Assembly (NCBI GenBank): GCA_019096155.1
Contig: JAHCVI010000004.1
Location: 3,968,001-4,032,000, forward strand
Direction: 5' to 3'
Origin: Staphylotrichum longicolle
Lineage: Eukaryota; Ascomycota; Sordariomycetes; Sordariales; Chaetomiaceae
Length of the DNA: 64,000 nt
A program made the translations under genes and the position numbers. This document shows positions 11,510 to 22,416 of the stretch, piece after piece. The notes beneath the pieces are model-generated. The model ran no database searches. It was not told the DNA's origin and saw only the letters and a program-made list of their open reading frames with translations. The first letter of the stretch is position 1. The number at the start of each line of letters is the position of its first letter.

Positions 11510-13078
11510 ATGGCCTCCCAAGCAGCATACCTGGCCGAGCAGGCCGTCGGCCACCAGAAGGAGAACCTCAAGCAGGATGTCGCCAACTACGAGGGGCTGG
11601 GCGATCCGAACGCGACCATGAAGGCGTTGGTGTGGCAGGGCAAGCAGAAGGTGGGGGTCATCGACACCGCAAAACCCAAAATCCTCGAGGACCGCGATGT
11701 CATCTTGAAGGTGACAGGCAGCACTGTGTGCGGGAGTGACCTCCATTTGCTGCACGGTAAGCGTTAGCATGCTCCGTTGAAGGGTGGTGCCCCTGACCAG
11801 ACCAATGTGCAGGAGCCGTCATCCAGATGAACAAGGGCGACATCCTCGGTCACGAATTCTGCGGCGTCGTTGACCAAGTCGGTCCGGGCGTGAAGAACAT
11901 CAAGGTCGGGAAGCGCTATGTTGCCGCCTTCCAGATCACATGTGGAGAGGTAAAACCTGGAACTAGCCCGGTGCGGCACGGCTCTCCTCTGACTCTCTTC
12001 CGTAGTGCTTTTACTGCAAGCAAAAGCTCTCCTCACAGTGCGAAAAGACCAACTCCAACACGACGGCGAAGGCCATGTACGGCGCCCAGACCGCCGGCAT
12101 ATTCGGATACTCGCATTTCACCGGCGGCTTTGCTGGTGGGCAGGCCGAGTATGTGCGGGTGCCGATTGGAGACGCGAATCTGCTCGAGATCCCTGACGAT
12201 GTGCCGGATGAGAAAGGTTTGTCCCTCACCCGGGCGTATCTTTTGCGTGTCTAACTGGGACCAGCACTTTACCTCTCCGATGTTCTCCCCACCGCCTACA
12301 ATGCCGTCAAGGACACAGCCGTCTACCCGAATGACCGGGTCGCCATCTTTGGTGCCGGACCCGTCGGCCAGATGGCCGGCGTCTTCGCCGTCGGCGAGGG
12401 CGCGAGCAAGGTCATCTTTGTTGACACCGAGCCCCGAGTGTCCGCCATTGTCGAGCGCTGGCCCGCGGAGCACAAGGACAAGCTCGAGGTGATCGACTAC
12501 AAAAAGCTCAGCTTCGGCGTCACCAACAAGGAGACGGTCGTCAGCAAGCTCAAGGAGCTGTGCGACGGCCGCGGCCCGGACGTGGCCATCGAGTGCGCCG
12601 CGGGCGAGTACGCCAAGGGGTGGATGCACTGGCTCGAGATGTCGCTCGGCGCCGAGACGGACACGAGCGAGATCCTGAACGAGATGATTGAGAGCGTGAG
12701 GAACTATGGGCGAGCCGGCGTGACCGGTGTCTATGTGGGATACGTGAGTTGGATTCGGTCTTGATGCTTTTCTAATGTGAGTGCTAACATCGCGGCCAGA
12801 CCAACCACTTCAACGTCGGGTCGCTCATGCAGCGCGGAATCCGGCTCATCGGCAACGGGCAAGCCCCCGTGATGAAGTATTGGGAGGGTCTGCTGCGCAA
12901 GGTCCAGTCCGGCGAGCTCGATCCAACGCAGATGCTCTCGCACCGCTTCCGCCTCGAGGACATCGACAAGGTGTACTACAAGTTTGATGCCAAGGAGGAC
13001 AACATTCAGAAGGTCTTCATCGAGACCAAGTTCTCCTTCCCACGGGCCCCGGGGACACCCGAGTTGACCAAGCTTTGA
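11510..13078 (+). CDS. Zinc-dependent alcohol/formaldehyde dehydrogenase-like MDR enzyme
   Basis: Five exons: 11510-11756, 11813-11949, 12006-12216, 12265-12743, 12800-13078; 450 residues. MDR features are intact. Catalytic zinc ligands are in TVCGSDLH (Cys74) and GHEFCG (His96/Glu97), the four-cysteine structural-zinc lobe is CGECFYCKQKLSSQC, and the Rossmann motif is FGAGPVGQMAG. The stretch IFGYSHFTGGFAGGQAEYVRVP and the long insert before GVTGVYVG match the formaldehyde-dehydrogenase-like (glutathione-independent FDH/ADH) branch rather than classical yeast ADH. It is likely a cytosolic NAD(P)-dependent oxidation of a small alcohol or aldehyde; the substrate cannot be told from sequence. 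The structural-zinc lobe is split by an intron exactly between CGE and CFYC, which supports the splice model. Confidence 0.93.
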
Positions 13079-14400
13079 GTATCGTGTAAAGGTATTGGAG
13101 GGATTGGAGGCTGCTGTATCGCTGTTCTACGAGGCTGCACTTATTTCGATACGATGGAGTTTGGTGCCGGGGCGAAGTTTGCTGAGTTACTGAAACCTGA
13201 CAGCCCATTTGATTCCATGTTTGTTTTGAGCTGCCAATGCACACAAGATCTCGTGTTGATACGCGATCAAGCCTTGTCTCTTCAAGTGCATTTTACATCC
13301 GCCTCGATACGGACAGCAATACTCCTTGAGCAGGTGCCGCCACTTGCCTCTGTCTGATTCAGCTGCCCCCGACATGAAAGGAGAAAGCTCGTAGGAATGG
13401 TCAGACGTCGTCTACCAGGCCGGGGTTTCGGGCATGATATACTCGCGAGGAGAATCAAGCTGTCGACCAATTGAGCCAACACCTGCGATTCGCATAATCG
13501 TTGTTATATTCAGGCGGAATCCAACGCAGATGGCAAACATGGGCACCTGGGATGACTCGCAAACTCAGGCATCGGTGCTCCTTATGTGTGGAAAATGCGT
13601 ATAAGGCCCACGCCATAAGCAGAAGGGAGTGAAATCTGGCGGCGGAACTGGAACAGGTAACAAGCGGTCTGACCTCACCTGGGTGAGTGTCGGCCCACTT
13701 CCGCGTGTGTCGAATCTACGCATGTCGAGTGCAATGCAATGCAAATAGGTTGTTCCCAGACTATGTAGCGCATAGATTCTCTCGACTTTAGTAAAAGTTG
13801 GTAATGATCGGGTTCCCGCCCCTCCCCACATTTCCCCTGTGGCCTTCCCACAAAGCCCCTTCCACGGCTCTGGCATGACCTGACATTCGCCTGCCACGCC
13901 CCCGTGCTCGTGCCTCTCATGGCGGTGCGATTGCCACTCAGATTCGCCGTTTGGGCCGCTGGCTGCTCGGCATTCAGAGGCATTCACAGAGGTCCCTAAC
14001 CTAGCACCAGGCGGGTTTTCCAACTCATCCTGGACCTAACCGGGTCCATCGAGCGGGAAAAGGTAGAGCTGCTCCCACGCGGGCATGCAGCCTAGCAAAC
14101 CGCCAGTGCTTTCCACAGAGTTCGAGCCGACGCATGAGTCTTAGCCCGCCGTGCTGGCCGCCCACTCATAGACAGGCTGGGAGGTGGTGTCACCCAAGCA
14201 TCTGGATAGAGTGTCTGCTGCGCAATGTCAGCACATCTAGCCGGAATCTTGACATTGCTATGGCCGCTCTAAGACGTACATACCTCTGAATCATGCAAGC
14301 AGTGCGGAATCGGCCGAATGCCCCATGTGTGGGGTTGTGCAAGCTGACCACTCGTGTACAGACCGTTCTCTCGACTTTGCCGCAACAAGTCCGGCCCAAA
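13079..14400. other. Intergenic region without a supported gene
   Basis: 1.3 kb between the dehydrogenase gene and the doubtful minus-strand ORF. A minus-strand open frame of 152 codons (13565-14023) has no recognisable motif and no hydrophobic or repeat structure. Confidence 0.5.
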
Positions 14401-15156
14401 TCACACGTGGCTCATCATTTCGTCCTCGCCGAATCGGAAGGTGTCGGCCAGATCGCTGTCTTCCACTTGCGCCATCGACCGCCGCGAGCTCCGGTGTAGG
14501 GCGATGCCTCTGATGGCGGTGGCCAGCGACATATTGGACTGGGCCGACAAGAGGAGGAGCCGTCTTGCCTCGTCAGCTGTCAGCAGGTCGATGTCTCCCG
14601 TGATATCTGGAGCAAGGCAGGGACTCGATGGCCGACGCGGTGGCTCGGCGTTGACTGTGTCGGAGGACCAAAAGTTGGAGGCGCTCTCGGTGGCCAGGAC
14701 AAAGTGTGTGATGTCGGCGAGAGGCGTCCGCGGGGCGCCCGGGTTCCTGATGAGCTGGGCCGTTTCTGGGGAGAGGGCCCTCGATGCTGTCTGTGTCCAC
14801 ATACGGTCCGAGCCGGGGCACGGCGGCGCGTGTGCGGTCGGCGACGAGACTGGGCGACAGGCGTCGACATTTTCGAGCCACAGCCCGACTCTGGACCGGT
14901 GGCTGGGTTTGTTGATCTTGGTATCAAACCTCAGCGTCAACGGCCTGGAGCCCGAGCTTCGCCGTGCGTGTTGGGGGGTGCGGTGGACTGCATGGGTGGC
15001 GGTAAGCACCCCGCGGTTGTGGGCCACGCCAACGTGTTGGGCAGCTCTGTATGTCAGCTCACAGGCCGTCTGACGAGGGGGAAACGCGGATGAGATCCGA
15101 GGCCGCGCATGTGACGAGACTTTGCTCGCTGAGCCTGGGCTCCGGACGGCTTTCAT
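14401..15156 (-). CDS. Doubtful hypothetical protein
   Basis: A single open frame of 251 residues from the only ATG at its 5' end (15156); the frame stays open a further 57 codons upstream without a Met. The first half is low-complexity and Arg/Ser/Pro-rich, as expected from a chance frame in GC-rich DNA. The second half looks more protein-like (LTADEARRLLLLSAQSNMSLATAIRG and an acidic C-terminus DSDLADTFRFGEDEMMSHV). No domain is recognised. It could be a real lineage-specific gene or a chance frame; an intron in the N-terminal half is possible. Confidence 0.3.
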   Translation of the reverse strand: MKAVRSPGSASKVSSHARPRISSAFPPRQTACELTYRAAQHVGVAHNRGVLTATHAVHRTPQHARRSSGSRPLTLRFDTKINKPSHRSRVGLWLENVDACRPVSSPTAHAPPCPGSDRMWTQTASRALSPETAQLIRNPGAPRTPLADITHFVLATESASNFWSSDTVNAEPPRRPSSPCLAPDITGDIDLLTADEARRLLLLSAQSNMSLATAIRGIALHRSSRRSMAQVEDSDLADTFRFGEDEMMSHV

Positions 15157-15912
15157 GGTCGCAGATGGAAGTGGAAGGACGTCTTTGTTGTGTCTGAGGC
15201 AATTGAGAAACAAGTCCGACGACAGGCTCCGAGTGCCCCGCGGGTGACGCACCTCATTGTATAAGACGCGCGACGGTTGTTTGTGCAGGGGTGCGCGTTC
15301 TGGGGAGCGGGGAACCCCACCTGCCAAAAACAGTCACTGTGCCTTGCAGCGACCGTTGAAGTGACAAGGGTTAGGGGCTGTTTTGGTGGGGATTCAGCTC
15401 GATGCTTTGTTTTGTTGACAAAACATTCCGATACGAGACGCGCTGCATTTCGATCCGAGTGGCACGCAGCGCTTCCCGACCAGTCTTCTTGAATTCCATA
15501 CCATACCACGTATGCCTGCCATCACTCCTCGCGTTTCGACAGCTCGCTTCTCAGTGCTTGTCGCCAAGTGCCGACGAGATGAGCATGCGTGGACTCGGTC
15601 GCCTTTCCGTCCGGACTTGCCACTATCAAGTATCAACAAAGAATCCCCAGAGACCTTGACCGGCAATAACAATCCCTTGAATGGAGACGGGCAGGTGTAA
15701 CAAGCGAGGTAGATTAGGTACTAGTAAATTAAAGCCAACCCGCAACAAAAACACGCTGTCCAACTCCTCCATCCTAGTTCCGTGGTATCTTCAAACTATT
15801 GAATTCAACGTCTCTTTGTCCAACCCAGGCTCTCTCGTTCCTCTTGGTCAACGTCGACGCCAAATCATTTGCACGTGGTCGTCATTCGTCAGTGCGGTAC
15901 TCGTCGATCTGT
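15157..15912. other. Intergenic region
   Basis: About 750 bp upstream of the doubtful ORF and downstream of the MARVEL-type gene. The part from 15.70 to 15.83 kb is AT-richer and is probably the 3' UTR and terminator area of the MARVEL-type gene. No other coding signal is seen. Confidence 0.5.
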
Positions 15913-16464
15913 TTAAACCACGGCTCTGGTCCGGGCACCGCCGCGGTAGAAGCCGTAGTGCCAGTCGTGGAGGACAATGAAGAAAAGAAAGAAGCTGCGC
16001 AGTGTCAGTGTAACTGAACATGACGGTCGTCTTTCGACTAGCCTTGGCACCTACAACGCGATGAAGCTGAACGACTCGGCCGTGAGCAGCAGGTTGTCGT
16101 GGCTGCGGCTCCAATCCGACGCCGTGAAGGAGACGGCGACGATCCAGAGGTACGAGAAGATCAAGTTGAAGAGAAGGACATAGCCCGGGTACACGGCGAG
16201 GAAGAAGGCCAAGGGGTAGAATGCGGTCGTCAGGACAGCCTGTGTCCCATACGAGTTAGTGATCTGGACGCAAGCATCGTGGGATAACACTACGCCACGA
16301 CTTACAATGACAAGTTCATAGATGACGTGGTCACCGCCCCAGCCCTTGGAGACGAGGTAGGCCAGGATGCCCATCACGATCACCGCCGAGACCCAGACGA
16401 GGGCGCTGCTCGCGAGCGCAAACGCTGAAAGCCCGGTGCGGGCACGGTGCTCACCGCGGACCAT
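15913..16464 (-). CDS. Four-TM MARVEL-type membrane protein
   Basis: Exons 16464-16306, 16239-16055, 15994-15913; 141 residues. Intron 1 (66 bp, gtaagt...acacag, with CACTAAC inside) and intron 2 (60 bp, gtaggt...gcgcag) both preserve hydrophobic continuity. Four transmembrane stretches result: SAFALASSALVWVSAVIVMGILAYLV; AVLTTAFYPLAFFLAVYPGYVLLFNLIF; a third through SYLWIVAVSFTASDW; and FSFIAFFFLFFIVLHDWHYG formed across intron 2. The short basic N-terminus (MVRGEHRART), four close helices and length match small fungal MARVEL-domain proteins, which act in membrane apposition, eisosomes or vesicle trafficking. The family call rests on topology and pattern, not on a unique motif. The final exon encodes only 26 residues. 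Confidence 0.75.
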
Positions 16465-17289
16465 GGTGTCGTTTGGTGTGGATGATTCTGGCAGATACTG
16501 CTGGATGGGGATTCGGAGCCGCGGGGAGGCTAGTTTACTGCGACGGGATGCTTGGGGGTCTGAGGCGAGAACACGATCGCAGCAGCAAGCACCGCATGTG
16601 CTACTTATACCACGGCTCACTCGAGCGCCCATCCTGCCAGTCATGACACGCTTTCCAATTTGCAGTGCACCGTGGTCTGGCAAGTCAGCGCGTGACAACT
16701 CACGTCAGCCATCTGCGTTGACAGCGAATGACGAGCAAGATGATCGCAGGACAGAAGATAGCCAAGCATGAAGTCTTGCCAGGTTTTTGTGCGGTGACTG
16801 ACTCCTGGAGACCACTCAAAATCAGACGTTTGAGTGCCACTGACGGCATCCGAAGCTTAATTGGTGGGCGGGTCCAGGGTCTTGCAGCTCGGATGCGGTC
16901 AACGTTTAGGCGAAGGGCCGAGCCGAGGGCATCGTCGACGTCATGTTGCAGCCAAGGATTGAAGCTCGAATCGGTCCCGAACATGCCCCAACACAATCGT
17001 GCGGCACCACACGCATGATGATTCTGGAGCTTTCTTACCATCTAGTGTATTCAAGTAAACGGCGTGAAAACCAGTTCGCAAGCATGGCCCAAGGGAAGCA
17101 CCTGAAACTTGAGCGTGCCTTGGATTCAGCCCATGATTGGCTGGGCATGTGCGCAGAACGATTGCAAAGAGAGCGGGCGAGCAGTTCTTGCGCGTTTCAG
17201 AACCACGCTTGTCTCATCTGGTGGCTTCTCGAGATTCCAACCCTTTCCAAAAAATCTATCCAACCCGCATGCCAAAGTCCTGCTTTCAA
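16465..17289. other. Intergenic region
   Basis: Promoter side of the MARVEL-type gene and 3' side of the FAD monooxygenase gene. Several overlapping open frames have no motif. I see no RNA gene. Confidence 0.5.
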
Positions 17290-19360
17290 TCACAACCCCA
17301 AAACAATCTTCATCACCTGCTCAAGCTGCTTGGCCGGGTCCGCAACCATGGACTTTGACCTCCACGCCACGAACCTATCAGGACGGACCAAGACGCACCC
17401 ATCCTCCTCAACCTCGCGCTTCCTGGCCCAATCAAAGTAGACATCCTCATAGTCCTGCTTCCACCCGATCGAAAAGCTGGAGATGTCCAGCCCCAGAGTT
17501 TGCGACACAGCCTGGGCAGCCTCCTTCCACGCCTGTCCCCCCGGCCCCGTCAGCAAACAGAACCGTCCATGGCCTGCGAGGTCAATCGTCGAAAGCCGTC
17601 TGCCAGGCGACCGCGTGTTCAGCCAGACGTGCGGCAGCCGGCGGCCGGGGTACGTCGTGATCTGGTGCGTCCTGACCTTGTCCTCGGGAAGCGGCGGGGC
17701 AGGGCCCTGGTCGGCAAGATACACGGCGTCCGAGACGTAACGCTGGTTCATCTCAATGCCCAGGCCGTGGAACTCGGTCGTGGTGTTCTCGATGGCCGCC
17801 TGGAAGGCCTGTCTGCGCTTGCGGCCCTTCTCGCCCTGATCCTCAAACTCGGCCAAGATCTCGCGGCGCCTGTCGGCGTCTGGCTCGAGCATTCCCATCA
17901 CCGTCTGCCAGGGCATGTGGTCGCGGAGGCCCTGGTTTGCTCTGGTGATGATCTCGACACCTACGGGCTGGCGCTCCTGGCTGAACGAGTCGAGGAGCTT
18001 GGGGTTTGCCTTGCCTGACATGACATAGTCGATCTTCCAGGCCAGGTTGAAGGCGTCTTGGATGCACGTGTTGGACCCGAGTCCGTTGAATGGAGGGTGG
18101 CGATGTGTCGAGTCTCCAAAGCAGAAACTGCGCGGCTCGTCAGTTCACCGGCATCACACGGAAAGAAGGGCTCAAGACAGAACTGGACATACACGTTGCC
18201 GTCGGAATAGTACTCGGCCACGACCTCGTTGATCCACCACTTGCTCGCATGCAACAGCTCGGGCTTCACGGAGTCGTCGCCGATGAACTCCTTTACTCGG
18301 GCCAGGTACTCGTCGTCGCTCGCGTCCATCGCGTCCGCGGTCAAATCGGCGCCGGGTGCCGGAAGGAAGATGAACATCCACTCGTTCCATGGCCGCACCA
18401 TACGCACAACAGCAGCCCAGCCCCAAGGCGGGGCGTCCGTCTGCTCGGGACGGAACACCCAGTGCAGGTTCCCGACGCGGTTCGTCATGAGGTGCGACAG
18501 GTCCACCTTTACGAGCACGTTGAGAGCCAGCCCCTGACCGGGCTTCTTGATGAGCGGGATGGCCAGCTCGCGAACGACTTGGCTGCGTGCACCATCGCAT
18601 CCAAACAAGTACCTGGACTGGATCTTGTACGTCTTTTGGGTGACGGTGTCGAAAACCTCGGAGATGATGACGTCGGGTGACGGCCGGTCCATCCGGAGGA
18701 ACTTGGTATTGAAACGGAGCGTCCAGCCTTTGTGGATTGCCCTCTTGGTGAGCACCGGCTCGAGCAGTGTCTGCGGCAGGTCGACATGCTCGCAAGGGCT
18801 CGCTGCCTCGTAGTCGCCCTGGTCCGTGTAAGCACTCAGCCCAAGGTGGCATGGTTTTCAGAGAGCATCGCTGTACCTTGTACTTTGGATCAAACCCCCA
18901 CGAGTAAACCCGAGCAAACTCTTCACCAGCCATACTGCGGCACCACCTCGTGTGTGCCATGTGGTGGCTGGGGGTCGCCACATCCAGACAGTCTTGCTCC
19001 AACCCGACATCCCGCAGGCATTCTAGGCCCCGTTCCGGCGTCAACCTTCACGCCAATTCTTTTGGAGGAGCAACTACTCACCGAGGCCAGCCATATTGGT
19101 GATGTGAGCCCGTGGGGTCTCTGCAGTCCCCGGGGACGCGGCAACGATCATGCCTGTTCTGCCTGTGTTACGCCGGTTAGCGCAAGGCATGTCTCAATCG
19201 GAGCGGCCCCGAGAGGCCGAAGCTGTTACACTAAGCTGTACCAACCCCATGTCCTGCATCGTCACATACCATGTGCCGAGAGGAAACAGGCTAGGGAAGC
19301 CCCGGCTGGGCCTGCCCCTACGATCAGGAGATCGGTCTTGATCACTGGCTCATCTGCCAT
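17290..19360 (-). CDS. FAD-dependent phenol/chlorophenol-hydroxylase-like monooxygenase
   Basis: Five exons: 19360-19270, 19162-19082, 19022-18877, 18818-18193, 18127-17290; 593 residues. FAD sites are complete: the N-terminal GxGxxG (LLIVGAGPAGASLA, residues 12-25), the DG motif (LFGCDGARSQVV) and the GD motif restored across the last intron (FCFGDSTHRHPPFNGLGSNT). The C-terminal 150 residues contain the thioredoxin-like module of phenol 2-monooxygenases (RRLPHVWLNTR...STIDLAGHGRFCLLTGPGG). Length and order match TfdB-type 2,4-dichlorophenol 6-monooxygenase homologues, which hydroxylate aromatic rings with NAD(P)H and O2. The substrate is unknown; in fungi such enzymes serve both aromatic catabolism and secondary-metabolite tailoring. 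No targeting signal is seen. Introns are 107, 59, 58 and 65 bp. Confidence 0.92.
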
Positions 19361-20838
19361 GTTGAAATCCGGGACCTGCACTGTACTGGAGCGTGTCCTG
19401 CTGACAGAGCAGAGTGCTGGCCGCGATCGAAGGCGGGCGGCGCAGATTAATCAAGAGCACCAACAGAAAGCTGTCCCCCCTGAGCCCGGACCAGTGAGGT
19501 TACGCTGGCGGCACACGGCCCGTTCTGTGAGTGGATCTTCATCTGGGAAAACGCTCCCCCAGCGAATCTCACGATGAGTCAGCCGTGGAGTCAGCCATGA
19601 CAAAAGCTGGGGGTCTTTGGTTGCTGTGCTTGGGCGCATTCGGTTCTGCGCGCTGAGCCATGGGCCAGGAGGCGGGAGGCCCAATGACCTGTCCCAGTCC
19701 TGGACCCTGCGGGGGAATTGCGGGGGATGTGGGGGTACGTGGAGTTGCGACGCTTGCTTTGCCGAGGGACCACAGCTAGGGCGCTCACCTCGGGTCCATC
19801 CATCGGCTGTCGATGCTTGAGCGTCGAGTGTGAGCATACCGCAACCAAGGTGAGTCTCAACCATCTGAAGAGGGAGGAAGGAGACGGGGAGGGAGGGCCA
19901 CAGGATAGCTACCCGTATAAAATCAAGCTCATGAGTTCTTTTCTGCCCCCTTGGCCCTTGATGGGCTCACCTGGGACCTGGACCTGGCCCTCGCCGTCGG
20001 TTTCTCTCGCTAGGGCGTGGTGCCTCGGAAGTAACGTCAAATCAACATGTAACCGCAGCCTAGTCTGACGCGGAAGCAGTGCCTCACACGCTCACGACCC
20101 CATTTGTCCCACCGCCGAGCTGCACAGATGGATTGATCACGACAGAGTTTACGGTCCACACCAGCGTCGTCCCACCGTCGCCGTTTTAGGTGCGATCGAC
20201 TCTCGGTTTGCCCCTGCCAGCCTTCCGGATGGGATGCGGGCGCGGTCAGATTTCAATCTAGCCCAGCTGTTTGTCCAAGCGGCAGGGAAGCATATACGTT
20301 GGGCGTGACAACATCCTACTCGGTCCTAGCTTCCACCGTGACTCGTTCAACGAGATTTACCACGGCCTATTGTTGCTCAAGGTGGGCTTGCTGCCATGCC
20401 CGCCTAGGATTCAAGTTTAGACCAACTAGGTAACTGAAAATTGTCGTGTCACCCAGCGGATTCTAGTTCCACGTCGTCAACAACTTTGCAGTCCATGGCA
20501 GCAGTCCAAGGCAACCCGCCCCAGGCATGCTTCCAGTACCTCGGCACGGAACTCTGTGGGCCGCCTTCTGCTGGCCTGCGCGCACACAATGCGAGACATA
20601 TCTCCTGGGCATCCTCGGACTGAGTGATGTCGCAGTCATTGAGCTGTGTCAGTATCAACACTTTTAGTGTAATCAACATGAGAATACCTTGCTTGTCCTG
20701 AACGCACAATCTTCCCCTTTGCTCATCCAAGTCATGCTACCAGTCAGCCCGGGTTATATGGTGCAATCATAGACCGGCGATGAACACCGATGAACCTGAC
20801 GCAGGCGTCATTTGGTGTCTGCAAGACTGCATGTTGCT
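19361..20838. other. Intergenic region, 1.5 kb
   Basis: Upstream region of the FAD monooxygenase gene and downstream of the two-TM gene. It has GC-skewed patches but no open frame with family character on either strand. It is the likely promoter and regulatory region of the monooxygenase. Confidence 0.5.
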
Positions 20839-21267
20839 TTAACTCGAGCCCCCCTGCAGCGCCTCATCCACCACCTCGTCATCCGTCCTCTGCCCTTGCC
20901 CAAGGAAACCCGAATCCTTCATTATGGAGCAGCCCGCCCAAGCCCCGAGCATGACCCCCCCGAGAACGACAAACAAGACAAACTCCAGCCACTTTCGGTC
21001 CTGCGGGTCCCTGACCCAAGAGGCGAACCATTTCATCGTCGGCGTTACAATTGCTTTGCGCTCCGGCTCCAGGTCCGGATTGACAGTGATGAGAAGCGCA
21101 AAGAGGGCTAGGAGAATCGCGCCGAGCAGCAGACATGTCAAGACCTGGATGAGGGCGACCAGGATCGCAATATCCCGGCTTGTCTCGAGAACCCTGAACC
21201 CGTAGGCCACCAGAGGCGTGACTTGGTCGAAGGCATTGTTGATTTGTTTGGAGTATGGTAAGCCCAT
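20839..21267 (-). CDS. Small two-TM membrane protein, unknown function
   Basis: Intronless, 142 residues. It starts MGLPYSKQINNAFDQVTPLV with Gly at position 2. There are two strong transmembrane helices (IAILVALIQVLTCLLLGAILLALFALLITV and WLEFVLFVVLGGVMLGAWAGC), separated by a charged loop with NPDLEPERKAIVTPTMKWFASWV. The charged linker and the compact hairpin look conserved in character, and I believe this is a fungal family of unknown function. A Gly-2 start makes N-myristoylation possible but unproven. It is co-oriented with the genes on both sides. Confidence 0.75.
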   Translation of the reverse strand: MGLPYSKQINNAFDQVTPLVAYGFRVLETSRDIAILVALIQVLTCLLLGAILLALFALLITVNPDLEPERKAIVTPTMKWFASWVRDPQDRKWLEFVLFVVLGGVMLGAWAGCSIMKDSGFLGQGQRTDDEVVDEALQGGSS

Positions 21268-21649
21268 ATTGATGGCGGTCCAAGCACAAATGGATTGTGT
21301 GAGTCTGGGAATAAGGAAGTGGGTTCGGCGTGCATTGTAAGTGCAGTCTCATTTCCAAATTCCAAGGAGTTCAACCACGCTTGAAGTTGCATGTTTTCGA
21401 CCCCAGTGGCGAGAGGAGCTCTTGCCTATGACGACATTGAAGCTCACACGCAAGGAACCAATCAGGGGCAGACTACAGCTCGCGACAAGCAATGCAGAGC
21501 TTGAACAGTCCTTGATCATGAGAGAACGATTCAATTCAACAGAGCAACAAAATAATCATGGTCTTCAGACGACCGCATCGAGCTCTTCTCAGGCTCCTGC
21601 TGCACGCGGTTTCGCCCACTCCCTCACATCACACCCACAATCCACCCGC
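21268..21649. other. Intergenic region
   Basis: A 382-bp gap between two minus-strand genes; promoter of the two-TM gene and 3' UTR of the mitochondrial protein gene. No gene seen. Confidence 0.55.
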
Positions 21650-22101
21650 TCATGATTTTGGCAAATCAGCCGCCTTGACATACTTGACATCGTCAAGCTC
21701 CCCCTTTGAGGAATCGTGCACGAGAACATAGTTGGCGTTGGGGTCCTTTGTGGTCCTAGCAAACTTGGCGGCAAGCAGGATCGAACACACCGCCATGACC
21801 CCGTACATGGTGTTCATTGCGTACCGCCTAACGAGTTCAGCCGTCAGCAAGTTCGCCGGTGGCGGAGCGAGAAGCTGGGCCAAGTTACGAACCTCCGCAG
21901 ACCTGCACTCTCTGGGTAGTGTTCTTGCCCGCCAGGCCCGCCCATGTTGTCCGGGTCCTTGCTCGGGACATCAACGACACTGCGGGTTTGAATAGATGTG
22001 GCGCGAGGAATGGTTGTACGAGCTCGGTATTGGGCGCTGAGGCCCGCGGTCTTGGTTGCGGCGAGCAGCCGCCGCTGCGCGATTCTGGTAGAGGTGAGCA
22101 T
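21650..22101 (-). CDS. Small mitochondrial single-pass membrane protein
   Basis: Exons 22101-21893 and 21827-21650, with a 65-bp intron; 128 residues. The N-terminus is a typical mitochondrial presequence, Arg/Ser/Ala-rich without acidic residues for about 40 positions (MLTSTRIAQRRLLAATKTAG...TIPRATSIQTRS). A hydrophilic segment with NMGGPGGQEHYPES follows, then after the intron one transmembrane helix (YAMNTMYGVMAVCSILLAAKF) and a polar tail. The size and layout fit accessory subunits of the inner membrane, but I cannot assign a complex. The donor used (gttcgt) is non-consensus and was chosen because it alone keeps frame with the acceptor ttag and leaves the TM segment intact, so the residues at the joint are less certain. 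Confidence 0.72.
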
Positions 22102-22416
22102 TTTCGGTGTTGGTGTTGATTCGGTTTGTCTTGATCAGGGGTCGGGATCACGCAAGGGTCATCGAATTGGCTTCAACAGCTGGGAACACATGATTTGAAT
22201 GCCAGATTATAACTGCCTAGAGTTTCCTGATGGATACCCCTAGTCATGACCTCAATTTGACAAAGCGGTGGTGTCATTATGTGGGGAACCGGGCCCTCGG
22301 CCGAAAAGGGCGGCGATCTTCGAACTGACTCCGTCACCGCAACCTTGGAAGGCCAATTCCCGCCTGAGTGTAAGAGTAATCTGTTCCCTCTGTCATTGTC
22401 ATTACCACTGACACTG
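22102..22416. other. Intergenic region
   Basis: About 315 bp between two co-oriented minus-strand genes, promoter of the mitochondrial protein gene. Nothing else seen. Confidence 0.55.

Noticed and set aside
13565..14023. Minus-strand open frame of 152 codons
   Set aside because: Low-information composition and no recognisable domain.
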